Of a stretch of 64,000 nt of DNA, positions 1 through 11,655 are shown one piece after another. How positions within the stretch are numbered: the first letter of the stretch is position 1; each line of letters opens with the position of its first letter. A program made the translations under genes and the position numbers. The DNA comes from Cryptomeria japonica (lineage: Eukaryota; Streptophyta; Pinopsida; Cupressales; Cupressaceae), in NCBI RefSeq assembly GCF_030272615.1, contig NC_081407.1, forward strand, positions 98,253,897-98,317,896, given 5' to 3'. Under the pieces are notes generated by a model. The model worked only from the letters and a program-made list of their open reading frames with translations. It had not been told where the DNA came from and ran no database searches.

Positions 1-2336
1 CTTGCTATAGATTGATGTGAGTAGTATTTGATTTCAAAGTTGGTAGATGTTATAAATGTGAAGTTCCCTACCTTGTTAACCGAATTCAAGATTGGATGGA
101 GATGACTTTTAAAGTTTGTTGTTACTTGTGAAATCTAATCAACATTAATATGCATAGCACTTTCATCATCACATGAATTTTGCAGTTATCAATTTCATGT
201 GAACTTCGTTCTACCCTTATGTCCACCATTGAATCATTGATGCATTTATGACCTTTCTTTCAAAGTATTTATTCATAAGATAACAATTGCATTTACACTC
301 TAGTTGCAAACTAACTTCTTGATAGTGTTTTTAGGCATCCATACATGCTCAAAACTAATTTTAAGAAAAGATAATGTGAATTTTTTAGGACATTATAGTA
401 TCTATATTTATTAATTGATTGCACTTTGATGGAGATGGTCTTAGTGATAGTAGATAAACCTTTGTCTATGTTTGTAAGTGAAGTCAAAATAAAATAATAT
501 GCATTAAAAAATAAAAATAAAATACTAATCCAACTTGTGCAAACCTCTTATTGAACATCAAATATGGATGTCCTCAAGATTACAATAATACATAGATGCT
601 CTTAGCATCATTATACCAATAGCATTCCATAGGCTTATTAAATTGATAGCATGATATTGCATTGAAAATATATTCTCGAAAATGAGGAATGGGAGGACAA
701 ATTTACATATTTTGGGGAGAATAAATGGATCATCTATATTTGATCATAGACCATGACTTAACTAATTGTGAACTAAATTAGATTTGATGAGGAATTTGAT
801 GTTTTGATGAGGAAGTTAATTCATGAGGTGATAATTATGGGATTTATTAATTTATTTAATAGATAATGAGGTGCAATATTTGTACATAATGATTACCTCA
901 TATTAATTAAATAATATGAAATTATTTAATTTAATGATAATAATAGATTAATGGATGATAATAGAATAGTGATATAATAATAATGGATAATGATGAAAGA
1001 AGAATTATTTTAGTGTCTATATTTTACCCTTTTTGAGATATTCAAAGTAACATTATTTCAAGGAAAAGAAAAGAAGTTAAGACGAATGAATTAGAAGAGA
1101 TGGTATATGCCCTAATTAGATAGAAAAAGTAATGATAAACTAGTAGAGATGAGTCCCCTTTTAGAACAAAAAAAAAATGCAGGAGTGAACTCTCAATAAA
1201 AGAGGCAAGGAGGAAAATGAGATATAAGAGAAAAATTAGTACTATGAGACAATTTTTTTTTAATATGGATGCATGATTATGAAAATAATGGTGATTACAA
1301 TTTTTTTTATGGGGATGAATGTATTTGTTATGCTAAAATGAGGAAAGAAACCTTTATTTAATATAGCAATTTAGATGTCATGCATTAAATTATATACGAT
1401 CAAGATAATGACATATCCAATGTATGGATTGGTTCAAGAAGAAAATATTGCTTACAAATATATGTCATGAGCACCATGCTATTAAAGAGAATGATGTTGA
1501 TGTGTTGATATACTACAAGGACTAATGCTAGATGCAAATAAATGAAAATACACACAAATAAGAAAGTAAGAATGTAGAGTGATGTAAAGATAAACACAAT
1601 TTTGCCCCTAGTCAAGCTAAAAATTGATTGATTGTGATGATAGTGTTGTTGGTAATAAGAACAACATGAGGATTGTGTAGTTTATGGTGAGGACGACACA
1701 AGGATTTGGAACAACTTATTTTGATGATAAAAATTTGAGTAAAATGAATCAAGATATATAGCAAGGCTAGGAATAAACCAAGGGATGCTTTGGAATGATG
1801 TTCTATATGTCATAGTTGGATTATATGGATTAGGATTATTGTATTAGGATTGATTGCAGTGAAATTATTTGGATTGTGGTAGGCATAGGATAGGTAGATT
1901 GCACTGGATAGTGAATTGGTTAACCAAGTACTTACAACCAATGATAAGGGAGAACTAACTCTAGCAACAAAAATGAAAGGATGAGAGAACTTAGTGGATG
2001 GAGAATAAACAAGATAGAAGGATTATTAGATGGAGGAATTATGATGTGATCTCATAGGAATAACAAGCTCATTATAGATATATTGAAATGGATATACAAG
2101 CTTAGACCGACAAAAGTTTAAAGCTATGTTCCACTTTTATAAAAGAAACAGTCAACACTAATCTAACTTTTTAGCTTGAATCACTAGAAAGTGACATATT
2201 TTGAATTGTAAAATGATGTAAACTAATGAAATATATTTTTTAGGGTAATTTATGTTTGTATTTAAAAATAAATTAATTAATTAAAATGTAATATTTTATA
2301 AAATTGACATTATAGTTTAATTTTTTATTTGAGATG
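1..2336. other. AT-rich intergenic DNA
   Basis: No coding region, RNA gene or transposon domain could be recognised here. The stretch is AT-rich with short A and T runs. Its only structured part is the dispersed repeat at about 500-1030, listed separately. The few open frames are short and hydrophobic, with no motif. Confidence 0.6.
500..1030 (+). repeat. Dispersed repeat A, copy 1
   Basis: This segment reads in parallel with 33640-34215 on the same strand. Shared landmarks in the same order are a 'cataggcttat' block, a 'gatttgatcatagaccatg'-like block, 'gatttgatgaggaatttg', 'gaggaagtta' and 'gataataatag' followed by 'agtgatataataataatg'. The copies differ by many substitutions and small indels, so the duplication is old. 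No coding potential or terminal structure was recognised. It is probably an uncharacterised interspersed element, or the non-coding part of one. Confidence 0.7.
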
Positions 2337-2790
2337 AGTATGTGCAGGATCATGAGGGGCCAAAAAGTGGCAATGGGAAAAAAAGTCATTTTAAACTTTA
2401 CCAAACACGCCAAAATCCACTATGACTTTTTATATGGGTTGGCCAAAATTTGAATTTGGTTTGGTAATACCAAAGCAAAATGGATATCCATTAATAACAG
2501 ATATACGATATTTACGGATATCTATTTTTTGACATCATTATTGTGATGTCATGTTTTCCAAAACGGATATCCATTTTGCTCAACATAAAAATCATTCTTT
2601 AGTAAAATGGGCATAACTTTTGTGTTTCTTATTGAAATTTCAATCTTTTATAGGCATTGGAAAGGTAATTCAAAGACCTATCAAATGGATAAGGTAATTT
2701 TATTAGATTATAGACAAAAAAATTAATTATAATCATTTGAAGTTATACCTTCATTTTTTAACTTTAAATACTCACAAATTTTGCATACAA
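2337..2790 (+). repeat. Left arm of a long inverted repeat
   Basis: The arm opens with GTATGTGCAGGATCATG. It carries 'aaaatgggcataactttt', 'tataggcattggaaaggt' and paired 'ggatatccattt' blocks. The reverse complement of 12040-13035 shows the same landmarks in the same order: the opening 17-mer, the ggatatcc blocks, the tgacatcat block, the gggcataactttt block and the ggcattggaaaggt block. A T-rich stretch leads from this arm into a pyrimidine tract, which mirrors the purine tract beside the right arm. No direct target duplication was found outside the arms. Confidence 0.75.
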
Positions 2791-2794
2791 AGTC

Positions 2795-3133
2795 TCTTTT
2801 TTTTTTTTCCTATCACCTCTATTATCTATCACTTGTCTATATATACTTCTATAATTATATTTTATCTATCTCTTCCTTCTCTACTTATCTCACTCCTTTT
2901 CTCATCCCATCTATATGTTTCCCAAGTTACATCTATCTCTACATTTATCTCCCTCTTTCTATTCCTATCTCTCTCTCTCTCCTACTATATACAAGTGTCA
3001 CTCCTTATTTCTATATCCCTCTAGTGATCTCTCTTCTCTCTGTTTATCTCCCCCCTCTTTCTATATGTCTCTTCTCTCTATTTATCTCCCCCCTCTTTCT
3101 ATATGTCTCTCTGTCTATGTATCTCTTCCTCTA
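2795..3133 (+). repeat. Pyrimidine-rich simple repeat (left)
   Basis: Degenerate TCTCTC/TATCTC/CCTCTTT sequence fills the space between the left inverted arm and the copia 5' LTR. The same texture resumes immediately after the truncated 3' LTR at about 9742, so the copia element probably inserted into a pre-existing pyrimidine tract. Long open frames here are low-complexity Ser/Leu/Ile/Tyr and are not genes. Confidence 0.85.
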
Positions 3134-4370
3134 TGTTGGCCATTTGGTGGAATTGATTATGTGTTGCATTGATGTTTTGTCATTGATGCCAACACTAGTT
3201 GTTTGGATGCTTTACTGGCACCCTTGTGGTCCCGATAGGATGAGTGGTTTCGGTTTGGTTTGGATCCGGCTTGATCCGGTAGGCTCCAACATGATTTGTT
3301 TATGGAATTGGCTTATTCATGATACTCATGCTCATATTCAGTAAGTTAGTCTTGGTCTGCTGATCAGATGCTATCCTGTTTGCTTAGAAGCTTGGCTTCT
3401 AGTTCCGGCGAGAGTTTCACCGGCAGGGCTTGTGATGAAGATCTTTGATGAATTACATAAGTGGTGTTGGTGCAGCTTCTGTTGGAGTTTCAGGATGTTT
3501 TTGGTGATCATGTTCGAGACTTGGCGGATGGGTGGTGTGTGGACCTATATTGGGTCCCGGTTGGTCTACGTTATGGACCAGTTTAATGAAGCGTGTGGAT
3601 TGGACTTCTCGATGTGTTTTAGGGATGTCTTATGTGTTGGATATTATTTGTTTGGTCTAAGGTCAACATGTTTTGTAATTATGTATTTGGTTCATTGTCT
3701 AGTGGCCAACCTGATTGTTTATGGTCGATGGTTTGTATATATAATGTAAGATCTCATTGTAGATCATCATGGCTATGGTAGAGATATAGGAACGGGAAAT
3801 GGATATGTAATGTGCGAATAATGTAATATCATTCAGGCAGTGAATTTGGTCGATCATTGGAGATTGAATTGGGTTTATGTAAGAGGATTTAGTCCTTCGG
3901 TATTAAGCTTAACTAGAACTGTACTCAGACATAGGAGATGATATATTTTGTAGTTCAACACTTCTCCGGATTGTAGTCTGGATTTCTATGTAGTCAGTGA
4001 GACTCCTTTTGTGATGAGCAGTGCGCTCTAGGATGTTGGCCTTCCTACAAGTGCATGCCCCTCAATTGTAATTCACATACTTACTGCATAAGTATTATCC
4101 GACTGTGGGCAGGCTTCCCACCGTGGTTTTTCCGTTTACCGGGTTTTCCATGTACAAATATTGGTGTCATGTGGATGGTATTTATTTTGTGATTATTGTT
4201 TATGCTTAATTGGTTTAACTACTATTCTGGTATTTGGTTTAAGCATTCTGGTATTAATGTTTTTGGTTCTGGTATTAAAGTTTTAATTGCTTAAGGTTTT
4301 GGTAATCTGTGACAACTGATTCACCCCCCCTCCCTCTTAGTTGTCTTCTGGTTATTTGAACTAACTAACA
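3134..4370 (+). repeat. Copia 5' LTR (1237 bp)
   Basis: It starts TGTTGGCCATTTGG and ends ctaactaaca, giving canonical TG...CA ends. The end sits two bases before the primer binding site. Positions 3134 to about 3819 match 9047 to about 9742, and the remaining 550 bp has no partner in the window. A pyrimidine/C-rich stretch near 4325 precedes the end. Confidence 0.9.
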
Positions 4371-4372
4371 AT

Positions 4373-4384
4373 TGGTATCAAAGC
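4373..4384 (+). other. Copia primer binding site
   Basis: TGGTATCAAAGC follows the 5' LTR by two bases. It matches the initiator-methionine tRNA complement (TGGTATCAGAGC) used by plant copia elements with one mismatch. Confidence 0.88.
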
Positions 4385-4439
4385 TTTGGTCCTCTCTACA
4401 GAAAGATTAACCGCTTGAGGAAGATCCTATAGCGACTAA

Positions 4440-5600
4440 CAGTTCAAGTTCATCCAGTTCATCTAGAGCTTTCTTTCAGAGAGATATTCCTAGGCTTGAT
4501 GGAACAAATTACACAGTATGGAAGATTCGGATGGAGACTCATATGAGATGTCTTGGCAAGGAGATTTGAGAGATCACACAGAATGGTGTCACACCTTATA
4601 ATCTGACATCTGGCAATCCTCCGAAAAAATTGGATAAGGAGCTTGAGAATGATTGTAGAGAAAGAGAAGCCCTCTTGTGTGCACTTTCTGAACAACAAAT
4701 AATGGGATTGATTGACAAATCATCTGGAAAGGCTATATGGGATGAGTTCGAGACTCTTAATGAAGGTGACCCTACAGTGAAGATTGCTAAACTTGATGGT
4801 TACCAGGTGAGATATGAAAACCTAAAGATGGAAGAAGATGAAAGGATTACTACATTAATGGAAAGGGTAAATGATATTGTTATGGGAATTCAATGTTGTG
4901 GTGGAACTCTAAGCAAAGATGAAATTGTTTCTAAGGTTCTAAGAGCCCTACCACCGGCTTGCAAAATGAACGCTACTGCTATTAATGAGTTGAGAACAAT
5001 GGCTAATACATCTGTCAATAGAGATACTTTGGTTGGGAAACTATATGCTTTTGAGCTTGAAGAATTTGGACCTTTTGGAGTTGTGAAGATTGAACCTGCT
5101 TTTCATGCATCTGCATCATCAACTGGTAAGAATGATTGGAAAGCTTTATATGAAAAGGAATTGGATGATATGAAGAGAGAAGATGAATAATTTGAGCAAC
5201 TTGAGGCACTATTTGCTAGAAGAGTACCTAAAGGACCGGTAGGAAGTAAGTATGAAGGAAAAACACCTTTTAAATGTTTTGCATGTAATAAGATTGGTCA
5301 TTTTGCATCTAGATGTCCTGAAAGGAATTCAATATTTGAAGAAAGAGAGAGAAGATCATTTAAGCCTAACCCTGAATAGCAGAATAAGTATAAGTACAAG
5401 AAAAAAAGAGACAAATCATGCTACATAGCGGATGAGGAAGGCATTACTGGTTTTGATGATGAACCCGCAGAAGACTCTACTAGTGGTTCCAACAATGGGA
5501 AGGAATGGGTGTTCCTGGCTATCAAGGAAGATATTCCGGCACTGGAAGAGAATGTACCTGAAGAGAAGGCACTTTCTACTAAAATTGAAGACAAGGATGA
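4440..5600 (+). pseudogene. Copia gag with CCHC zinc knuckle, broken
   Basis: The reading frame begins near the ...PRLDGTNYTVWKIRME segment at about 4486, a typical UBN2-type plant copia Gag start. The longest surviving piece is 4630-5190 (WDEFETLNEGD, then a leucine-rich helical region). A nucleocapsid knuckle CFACNKIGHFASRC (C-x2-C-x4-H-x4-C) is encoded at about 5276-5320. In-frame stops fall at 4567-4569 (TGA), 5188-5190 (TAA) and 5377-5379 (TAG). The frame also shifts by one base near 5601, just before the protease. In an intact element the protein forms the virus-like particle and packages RNA. This copy could not make it. Confidence 0.88.
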
Positions 5601-6430
5601 ATGGTAATTGACAGTGGTTGTTCACACCATATGACTGTAGATAAAGGGAAGTTTATATCTTTGCAAGAATTTGATGGTAGTCTGGTTAGATTTAGAGATG
5701 ACAAAGCATGTATGATCAAAGGAAAAGGAACTACATCATTGGATTGTAAGAACTGTACTGACAATTTTTATTATGTTGAAGGTTTAAGGCATAATCTTTT
5801 GAGTGTAGGACAATTGGTGGATAAGGGATTTCAATTACAGTTCAAGGATGGAAAATGCAAAATCATTAAAGATCTAGTTTGGAGAGTGCAACTGGTACAC
5901 AAACAAAAGGTAATATATTTCATTTGAACTTTGGTGAGAAGACATGTTTGATTACACAAATTGATGAGAGTTGGCTATAGAATAAAAGGCCGTGTCATGT
6001 CAATTTTGATTGCATTGTAAAGATCAGTTCAACTAAGGTAGTTAGAGATATACCTAAGATTATGAAGCCCTATAATCCGATATGTAAAGAATGTCAAATG
6101 GGTAAACAGGTCAGAACCTCTTTTAGGAGTATACAAGATAAATCTAATGATGTTCTTGATCTTATTCATACTGATTTGTGTGGCCCTGCTAGAGTTAAAA
6201 GTTTTCAAGGTGATAGATATTTCATGCTAATCATTGATGATTATTCTAGAATGATGTGGGTTACTTTTCTAAAAGAAAAATCTGAGGCATTTGAAAAGTT
6301 TAAAATCTTTAAGGCTAAAGTGGAAACTGAGATAGGATTGAAGATTAAATGTTTGAGGTCTGATCATGGTGGAGAATTCGCATCCGGTGAGTTTAATAAC
6401 TTTTATGAGAAGCATGGTATAAGAAGATAA
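5601..6430 (+). pseudogene. Copia protease and integrase, broken
   Basis: The protease active site is readable at about 5610 as VIDSGCSHHMT, the D-S-G form. It is followed by the pre-integrase segment LRHNLLSVGQLVDKG. Stops occur at 5925-5927 and near 5979. The frame resumes with a zinc-binding-like CKECQMGKQ, then the integrase core with D at HTDLCGP, D at IDDYSRMMWV and RSDHGGEF. A TAA at 6428-6430 interrupts the core just before an otherwise readable PQQNGVVERKN block containing the catalytic E region. The enzyme would process the polyprotein and insert the cDNA. Here it is inactive. Confidence 0.9.
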
Positions 6431-7014
6431 TTTTTTGCTCCCTGGACACCTCAGCAGAATGGAGTTGTGGAAAGGAAGAACATAACTATCTTGGATGCTG
6501 CTAGAACAATGATAATGGAAGCTAGTCTACCTCATATCTACTAGAGAGAAGCAATGAGAACAATGGTTTATACATTCAACATAGTACATATCAAAGGAGA
6601 AACTGGTAAGACACGTTATGAATTATGGTTTGGCAATACACCTACAATTAAGTATTTAAAAATCTTTGGTAGTAAATGTTATATCATGAGAGATGATATT
6701 ATTGGCAAATTTGATCCTAGATGTGATGAAGCATATTTATTGGTTATTCTAATGAAAGCAAGGAATATAGATGTTATAACAAGAGATTGCAAAGAATTGT
6801 GGAGAGTGCTAATGTCAAAGTGGATGAGCTAAATAGAGGTCAAATTAGAGTTTATGAGAAGGAACCAGCAGTGGAAATGCTTATATCTGAACCGGTAGCA
6901 CCTTTACCGGAACAAAGTGTTGAACTAGTTACTCCAGAAGTATCAAAAAATTGTATAGTAACTGAAGAATAGGGAAGAGGAACATAGACTCAGAGGACTC
7001 CTAGGTATGCGAGA
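6431..7014 (+). pseudogene. Copia integrase C-terminal region, broken
   Basis: After the TAA at 6428 the integrase frame continues through PQQNGVVERKN and meets a TAG near 6542. It resumes at 6554 (ELWFGNTPTIKYLKIFGSKCY). The conserved G-x-K-FDPRCDEA block is at about 6705-6730, followed by an apparent short deletion and frame change near 6750. The sequence then runs as a charged spacer to the RT region. Only the order and motifs are diagnostic; no intact product is possible. Confidence 0.8.
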
Positions 7015-8620
7015 TTGAATCATTCAGAAGATCAAATCATTGGGGATAAGAACAATGGAGTAATGACAAGAAGAAGACTGGCAACTAATGAGGTATGTTT
7101 AATTTCACAAGTTGAACCGGTATCAGTAATTGAGGCATGTAAAGATGAATATTGGTTGAAAGCTATGGAAGAAGAATTAGATCATATTGAGAAAAATAAT
7201 GCATGGGCTTTGGTTCCCCGACCTAAAAATAAGAATGTTATTGGAACTAAATGGGGTTTTAGAAATAAATTGAATGAGGATGGTCAAGTTATAAGGAATA
7301 AGGTTAGATTAGTTTGTAAAGGATATTCTCAAAAGGAAGGAATTGATTATGGAGAGACTTTTGCATCGGTAGCTAGGATTGAAGTTGTAAGATTATTTCT
7401 TGCCTATGCTGCTCATAAGAACTACAAGGTTTATCAGATGGATTTTAAGTGTGCATTTTTTAATGGGGATCTTGATGAGGAAGTTTATATTGAGCAACCT
7501 GATGGTTTTTCACTATCAGATGATACAAACATGGTTTGCAGGTTAAGGAAAGCTTTATATGGATTAAAACAAGCACTTAGAGCTTGGTATGCAAGGTTGG
7601 ATAAATATCTTTTGAAGCTTGGTTTTACTAAGGGTAATGGTAACAGTAATTTATATTATAAAATCACTAATGATGATATACTGATTATTGAAGTATTTGT
7701 TGATGACATTATTTTTGGAGGTGAAGATATGTTATGCATGGAATTTTCTAACAATATGGAGAAAGAATTTGAAATGTCTATAATTGGAGAGATTAAAATT
7801 TTCTTAGGTTTTGCAGATTACTCAGACTGACAAAGGTATTTTCATCTGTCAAACTAAGTATGCTAAGGAATTTTTGAAGAAATTTGGTTTGGGAGATTCT
7901 AAACCGGTAAGTACTCCTATGGTTACAAGTGAGAAATTGACAAGGAAAGATGTTTCTGTACCGGTAAATCCTACAAGATACAAATATATGATTGGAGGTC
8001 TGCTTTATTTGATTCAGACTAGGCCTGACATAATGAATGTTGTTTGTATTGTATCAAGATTTCAGAGTGATCCTAGAGAAAATAATGAGAGTGCGGTGAA
8101 AAGGATTTTTAGATACTTGCAAGGTACATCAGAATATGGTTTGTGGTACCCTAAGGATGATAAATTTACTTTATGTGCATATACAGATGTTGATTGGGCT
8201 GGAGATGTTGATGACCGGAAAATTACTTCTGGTGGAGCTTTCTTTCTTGGAAAGAAGTTGGATTCATGGATCAACAAGAAACAATCATGTACTTCTTTAT
8301 CTACTGTTGAAGCTAAGTATGTTGTTGTTGCTACTAATTGTACACAAGTTTTATGGATGAAGAAAATGTTGAAGGATATAAAGGTGGATTGTAATGGACT
8401 GATAGTTATTCACTATGATAACTCTGCTGCTATTGATATATCAAAGAATCCAGTATTTCATTCTAAGACAAAGCACATATCTATCAAGTACAACTTTTTG
8501 AAGGAAAAGGTGGAACTAAATGAAGTTAGACTAGTTTATGTGAACACTAAAGAGCAGATTACAGATATTTTCACTAAACCTTGCCCAAGGAAACATTTGA
8601 GTACTTCAGAGATAGATTAG
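7015..8620 (+). pseudogene. Copia reverse transcriptase and RNase H, one frameshift
   Basis: This is the best-preserved part of the element. The 7015-7830 frame carries [14 protein letters not shown]-type RT entry, [26 protein letters not shown] and [14 protein letters not shown]. The polymerase box appears as [10 protein letters not shown], so F replaces the usual Y of YVDD. The frame is lost at a run of four T at 7809-7812, one base longer than the reading frame allows. It continues in the +1 register as 7811-8620 with QTRPDIMNVV, a YTDVDWAGD RNase H site, STVEAKY and HYDNSAA. RT with RNase H copies the RNA to cDNA in the particle. Apart from this shift the domain has no internal stop. Confidence 0.93.
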
Positions 8621-9046
8621 GGGTTTATGCCCCTCTGGTAGAGAATTGATTGATGCGGTTTGGCATCAGTCCGATATGCATTATCAGAGATTTTTCATTC
8701 TGGCACTGATGTGGGGATGCTATTTCTCAGGGGGAGTAGTCAGCTTTGTGTTTCAATGGTTTATGTTTTTGCTTTGATATTTTTGTCAAATTTTTGTCAT
8801 TGATGTCAAAGGGGGAGTGATATTGATGTGAAAAAGAAAAAGAAAGGGGGGGAGATATATGTATAATTCAGAGCTTTACGGAGATATAATTCACATGGGG
8901 GAGTTTGGTCTTTGTTTCAGAACTTCATTGCTACATCTGTATGTGGAGATTGTTGGATGTTTTCCATTGGGGGAGACTTGTTGGCATTTCTTGGTACTTA
9001 GATGTTTTTCACATCTAGTGTTGCCATCAATGCCAAAGGGGGAGCT
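8621..9046 (+). other. Copia 3' leader with repeated polypurine tracts
   Basis: This non-coding segment lies between the RNase H stop and the 3' LTR. GGGGGAG occurs at 8730, 8811, 8897, 8969 and 9038, and a longer G run (AAAGGGGGGGAG) lies at about 8844-8855. The last one, within CAAAGGGGGAGCT just before the LTR, is the expected plus-strand primer. Earlier copies follow the same 'gatgtcaaaggggga' wording. Confidence 0.8.
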
Positions 9047-9742
9047 TGTTGGCCATTTGGTGGAATTGATTATGTGTTGCATTGATGTTTTGTCATTGAT
9101 GCCCACACTAGTTGTTTGGATGCTTTACCAACATCCTTCTGGTCTCAGTAGGATGAGTGGTTTCTGGTTGGTTTGGATCCGACATGATCTGGTAGGCTCC
9201 GGTATGATTTGGTTATGGAACTGGCTTATTCATGATACTCATGCTCATATTCAGTAAGTTGCTTTTGGTATGGTGATCGGCTACTATCCTATTTTCTTAG
9301 AAGCTTGGCTTCTGGTTTCGGTGAGGGTTTCACTAGCAGAGATTTTGATGAAGATCTTTGATGAATTGCATAAGTCATGTTGGTGCAGCTTTTGGTGGAG
9401 TTTCAGGATGTTGTTGGTGATCATGTTTGAGACTTGGCAGATGGAGATCATTGTTGTAGTGTGTGGACCTATATTGGGTCCCGGTTGGTCTAGGTTATGG
9501 ACTGGTTTAATGAAGTGTGTGGATTGGACTTCTCGATGTGTTTCCGGGATGTCTTATGTGTTGGATATTATTTGTTTGGTCTTAAGGCTGACATGTTTTG
9601 TAATTATGTATTTGGTTTATTATCTAGTGGCCAACCTGATTGTTTATGGTCAAGGGTTTGTATATATAATGTAAGATCTCATTGTAGATCATCATGGTTA
9701 TGGTAGAGATATAGGAATGGTAAATGGATATGTAATGTACGT
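9047..9742 (+). repeat. Copia 3' LTR, truncated
   Basis: It starts TGTTGGCCATTTGG directly after the polypurine tract and tracks the 5' LTR to 'ggatatgtaatgt'. It then passes into TATCTCTCTC simple repeat. About 540 bp of the expected LTR 3' part is missing. Substitutions relative to the 5' copy are spread throughout. Confidence 0.9.
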
Positions 9743-9955
9743 ATATCTCTCTCTATTTCTCCTTTTATCTCTCCCTCTCTTTATCTCTTCATCTCTCTTC
9801 ACCCTTATATCTCTCCTTATTTGTATCTTTATCTTTATACATCTCTATCTCTCCCTCTCTATATATTTATCTCATCTACCTCTATTTATCCCTCTCCTCT
9901 CTCTTTATTTGTATCTACCTCTCTATCTCTATTTTCATATATGTAGAGATCTCTC
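9743..9955 (+). repeat. Pyrimidine-rich simple repeat (right of copia)
   Basis: Degenerate TATCTCTCCCTCTC sequence has the same strand bias as 2795-3133. It is probably the other half of the tract into which the copia element inserted. Confidence 0.8.
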
Positions 9956-10077
9956 TGCCTATTAGTAATGGATCTTGATTATCTTTCTTATTTATATGTT
10001 TTTGTGTTAGATATATTTGGATCTTAGTTCTTTATGAGGTGTGTGGAGTATCTTTCCCATATTAATTTTGTTTCTAG

Positions 10078-10401
10078 GGAGGAAGAAGGAGAGGGGGAGA
10101 GAGATGTGTGTGAGAGAGATAGAGACTGCAAGAGGGAAAGATGGGGAGAGAAGTGGAGAGAGAGACAAAGAGAGAGAGGATAATTAAGAGGAGTGGGTAG
10201 GGGGAGAGGGAAGTATCAATAAAGGGAGAGGAAAAGAGAGGTTAGAGAAAGAGAGGGTTATTGGGTGGAAGAGAGAATGAGAGAGAAAGAGAGTTGGGAA
10301 TAATTGAGTGATAGGAAGAGAGGGGAAAGGGGAAAGTATGGAGAGAGAGGTGAAGAGAGAGACAGAGAGTAATAAGGGGGAGGGGGGAGAGGGGAGAGAG
10401 G

Positions 10402-10440
<39 letters not shown>

Positions 10441-11145
10441 AATTAGGGGGGAAGAGAGTGAGAGAGAAAGAGAGAGATGGACAAAGTATTTAGGAGTTGG
10501 GGTAGAGGGGTGAGGAAAGTATCAATAAAGGGAGAGGGGGAAAGATGTTAGAGAGAGAGAAAGGGTAATTGGGGGGAGGAGAGAATGAGAGAGAGAGTTG
10601 CGGAAATTAGGAGATAGGAGGAGATGGGGAGAGGGGAAAGTATCAACATAGGGAGACGAGAGATGCAGAGAGAAGTGAAGAGAGAGATAGAGAGAGTGTA
10701 ATTATGGGGAGAGGGAGAGGGGGGAGAGGGGGGAGAGGTAAGTATCAAGAGAGAGAGGGGGAGGTAATTAAGGGGAGAATGGGAGAGGGAAGTATCAACA
10801 AAGGGACCGAGGGGGAGAGAGTTGTGAGAGAGAGGGTAATTTGGGGGAAGAGAGAATGAGAGAGAGTTGGGGTAAAGTTATAGGGGGATATATGTGTGAG
10901 AGAGATAGAGACAATAATTGGGGAAGAGATAATTAGAGAGAGATTTGGGGGTAATTAGGGGATAGGAGGAGAGGGGGGAGGGGAAAGTATCAACAAAGGG
11001 AGAGAGGGATAAATGGGAGAGAGAGGTCCAAAGAGAAGGTAATTAGGGGGAGGGGGAGAGGAGAGATGGAAGTATCAACAAAGGGAGAGAGAGAGAGAGA
11101 GGGGGGGGGTATCAACAAAGGAAGAGAGGGGAGATATGGGGAGAG
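10078..11145 (+). repeat. Purine-rich minisatellite with GTATCAACAAAGGGAGAG unit
   Basis: About 1 kb of GA/GGGGAGA sequence is punctuated by the phrase aagtatcaacaaagggagag at roughly 10213, 10515, 10638, 10790, 10985, 11070 and 11108, with decayed versions at 10337 and 10741. Between phrases sit recurring 'taattagggggaagagagaatgagagagag' segments. It is therefore a degenerate higher-order tandem repeat and not a plain microsatellite. Confidence 0.8.
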
Positions 11146-11156
11146 CAAACACTAAT

Positions 11157-11568
11157 TACCCTCTCTCTCTCCATCTCTTTGTTGATACTTCCATCTCCCC
11201 CTCTCCCTCCCCCTAATTATCCTCTCTTTGTCTCTCTCTTCATCTCTCTCCGCATCTCTCCCTCTCTCCTTTTGTTGATACTTACCCCTCTCCCTCTCTT
11301 CTTATCCACTAATTACATCCAACTCTCTCATTATTTCTTCCCCTCAATTACCCTCTCTCTCACCTCTCTCCTCCTATGCCTTTATATATACTTCCCTCTC
11401 CCCCCTCTCTCCCCCCTTTCCCCCACCTCATTATTACTCTCTCTATCTCTCTTTTCACCTCTCTCCCCATCTCTCTTCTCTCTTTGTTGATAATTTCCCC
11501 TCTCCCCCTCTCCTCCTGCCCCCTAATTATCCCCAATTCTCCCTCTCATTATCTCTTCACCCCAATCG

Positions 11569-11655
<87 letters not shown>

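Larger units (their letters stand above)
3134..9742 (+). mobile_element. Ty1/copia LTR retrotransposon, degenerate, 3' LTR truncated
   Basis: Domain order on the plus strand is 5' LTR, initiator-Met-type primer binding site, gag, CCHC knuckle, aspartic protease, integrase, reverse transcriptase, RNase H, purine-rich 3' leader and partial 3' LTR. Integrase upstream of RT defines copia (Pseudoviridae). The two LTRs are similar but clearly diverged, so the insertion is old. All ORFs are interrupted. The 3' LTR stops after about 695 bp of an expected 1237 bp and runs straight into pyrimidine repeat, which indicates a deletion or recombination at that edge. No target duplication could be paired. 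Confidence 0.93.

Noticed and set aside
3129-3133. CTCTA as a target duplication for the first copia element
   Set aside because: The 3' LTR end is missing and the flank is CT repeat, so no pairing can be made.
2737-3344. Overlapping long plus-strand ORFs rich in Ser, Leu, Ile and Tyr
   Set aside because: They arise from a TC-rich simple repeat that runs into the LTR. All three frames are open and low complexity.
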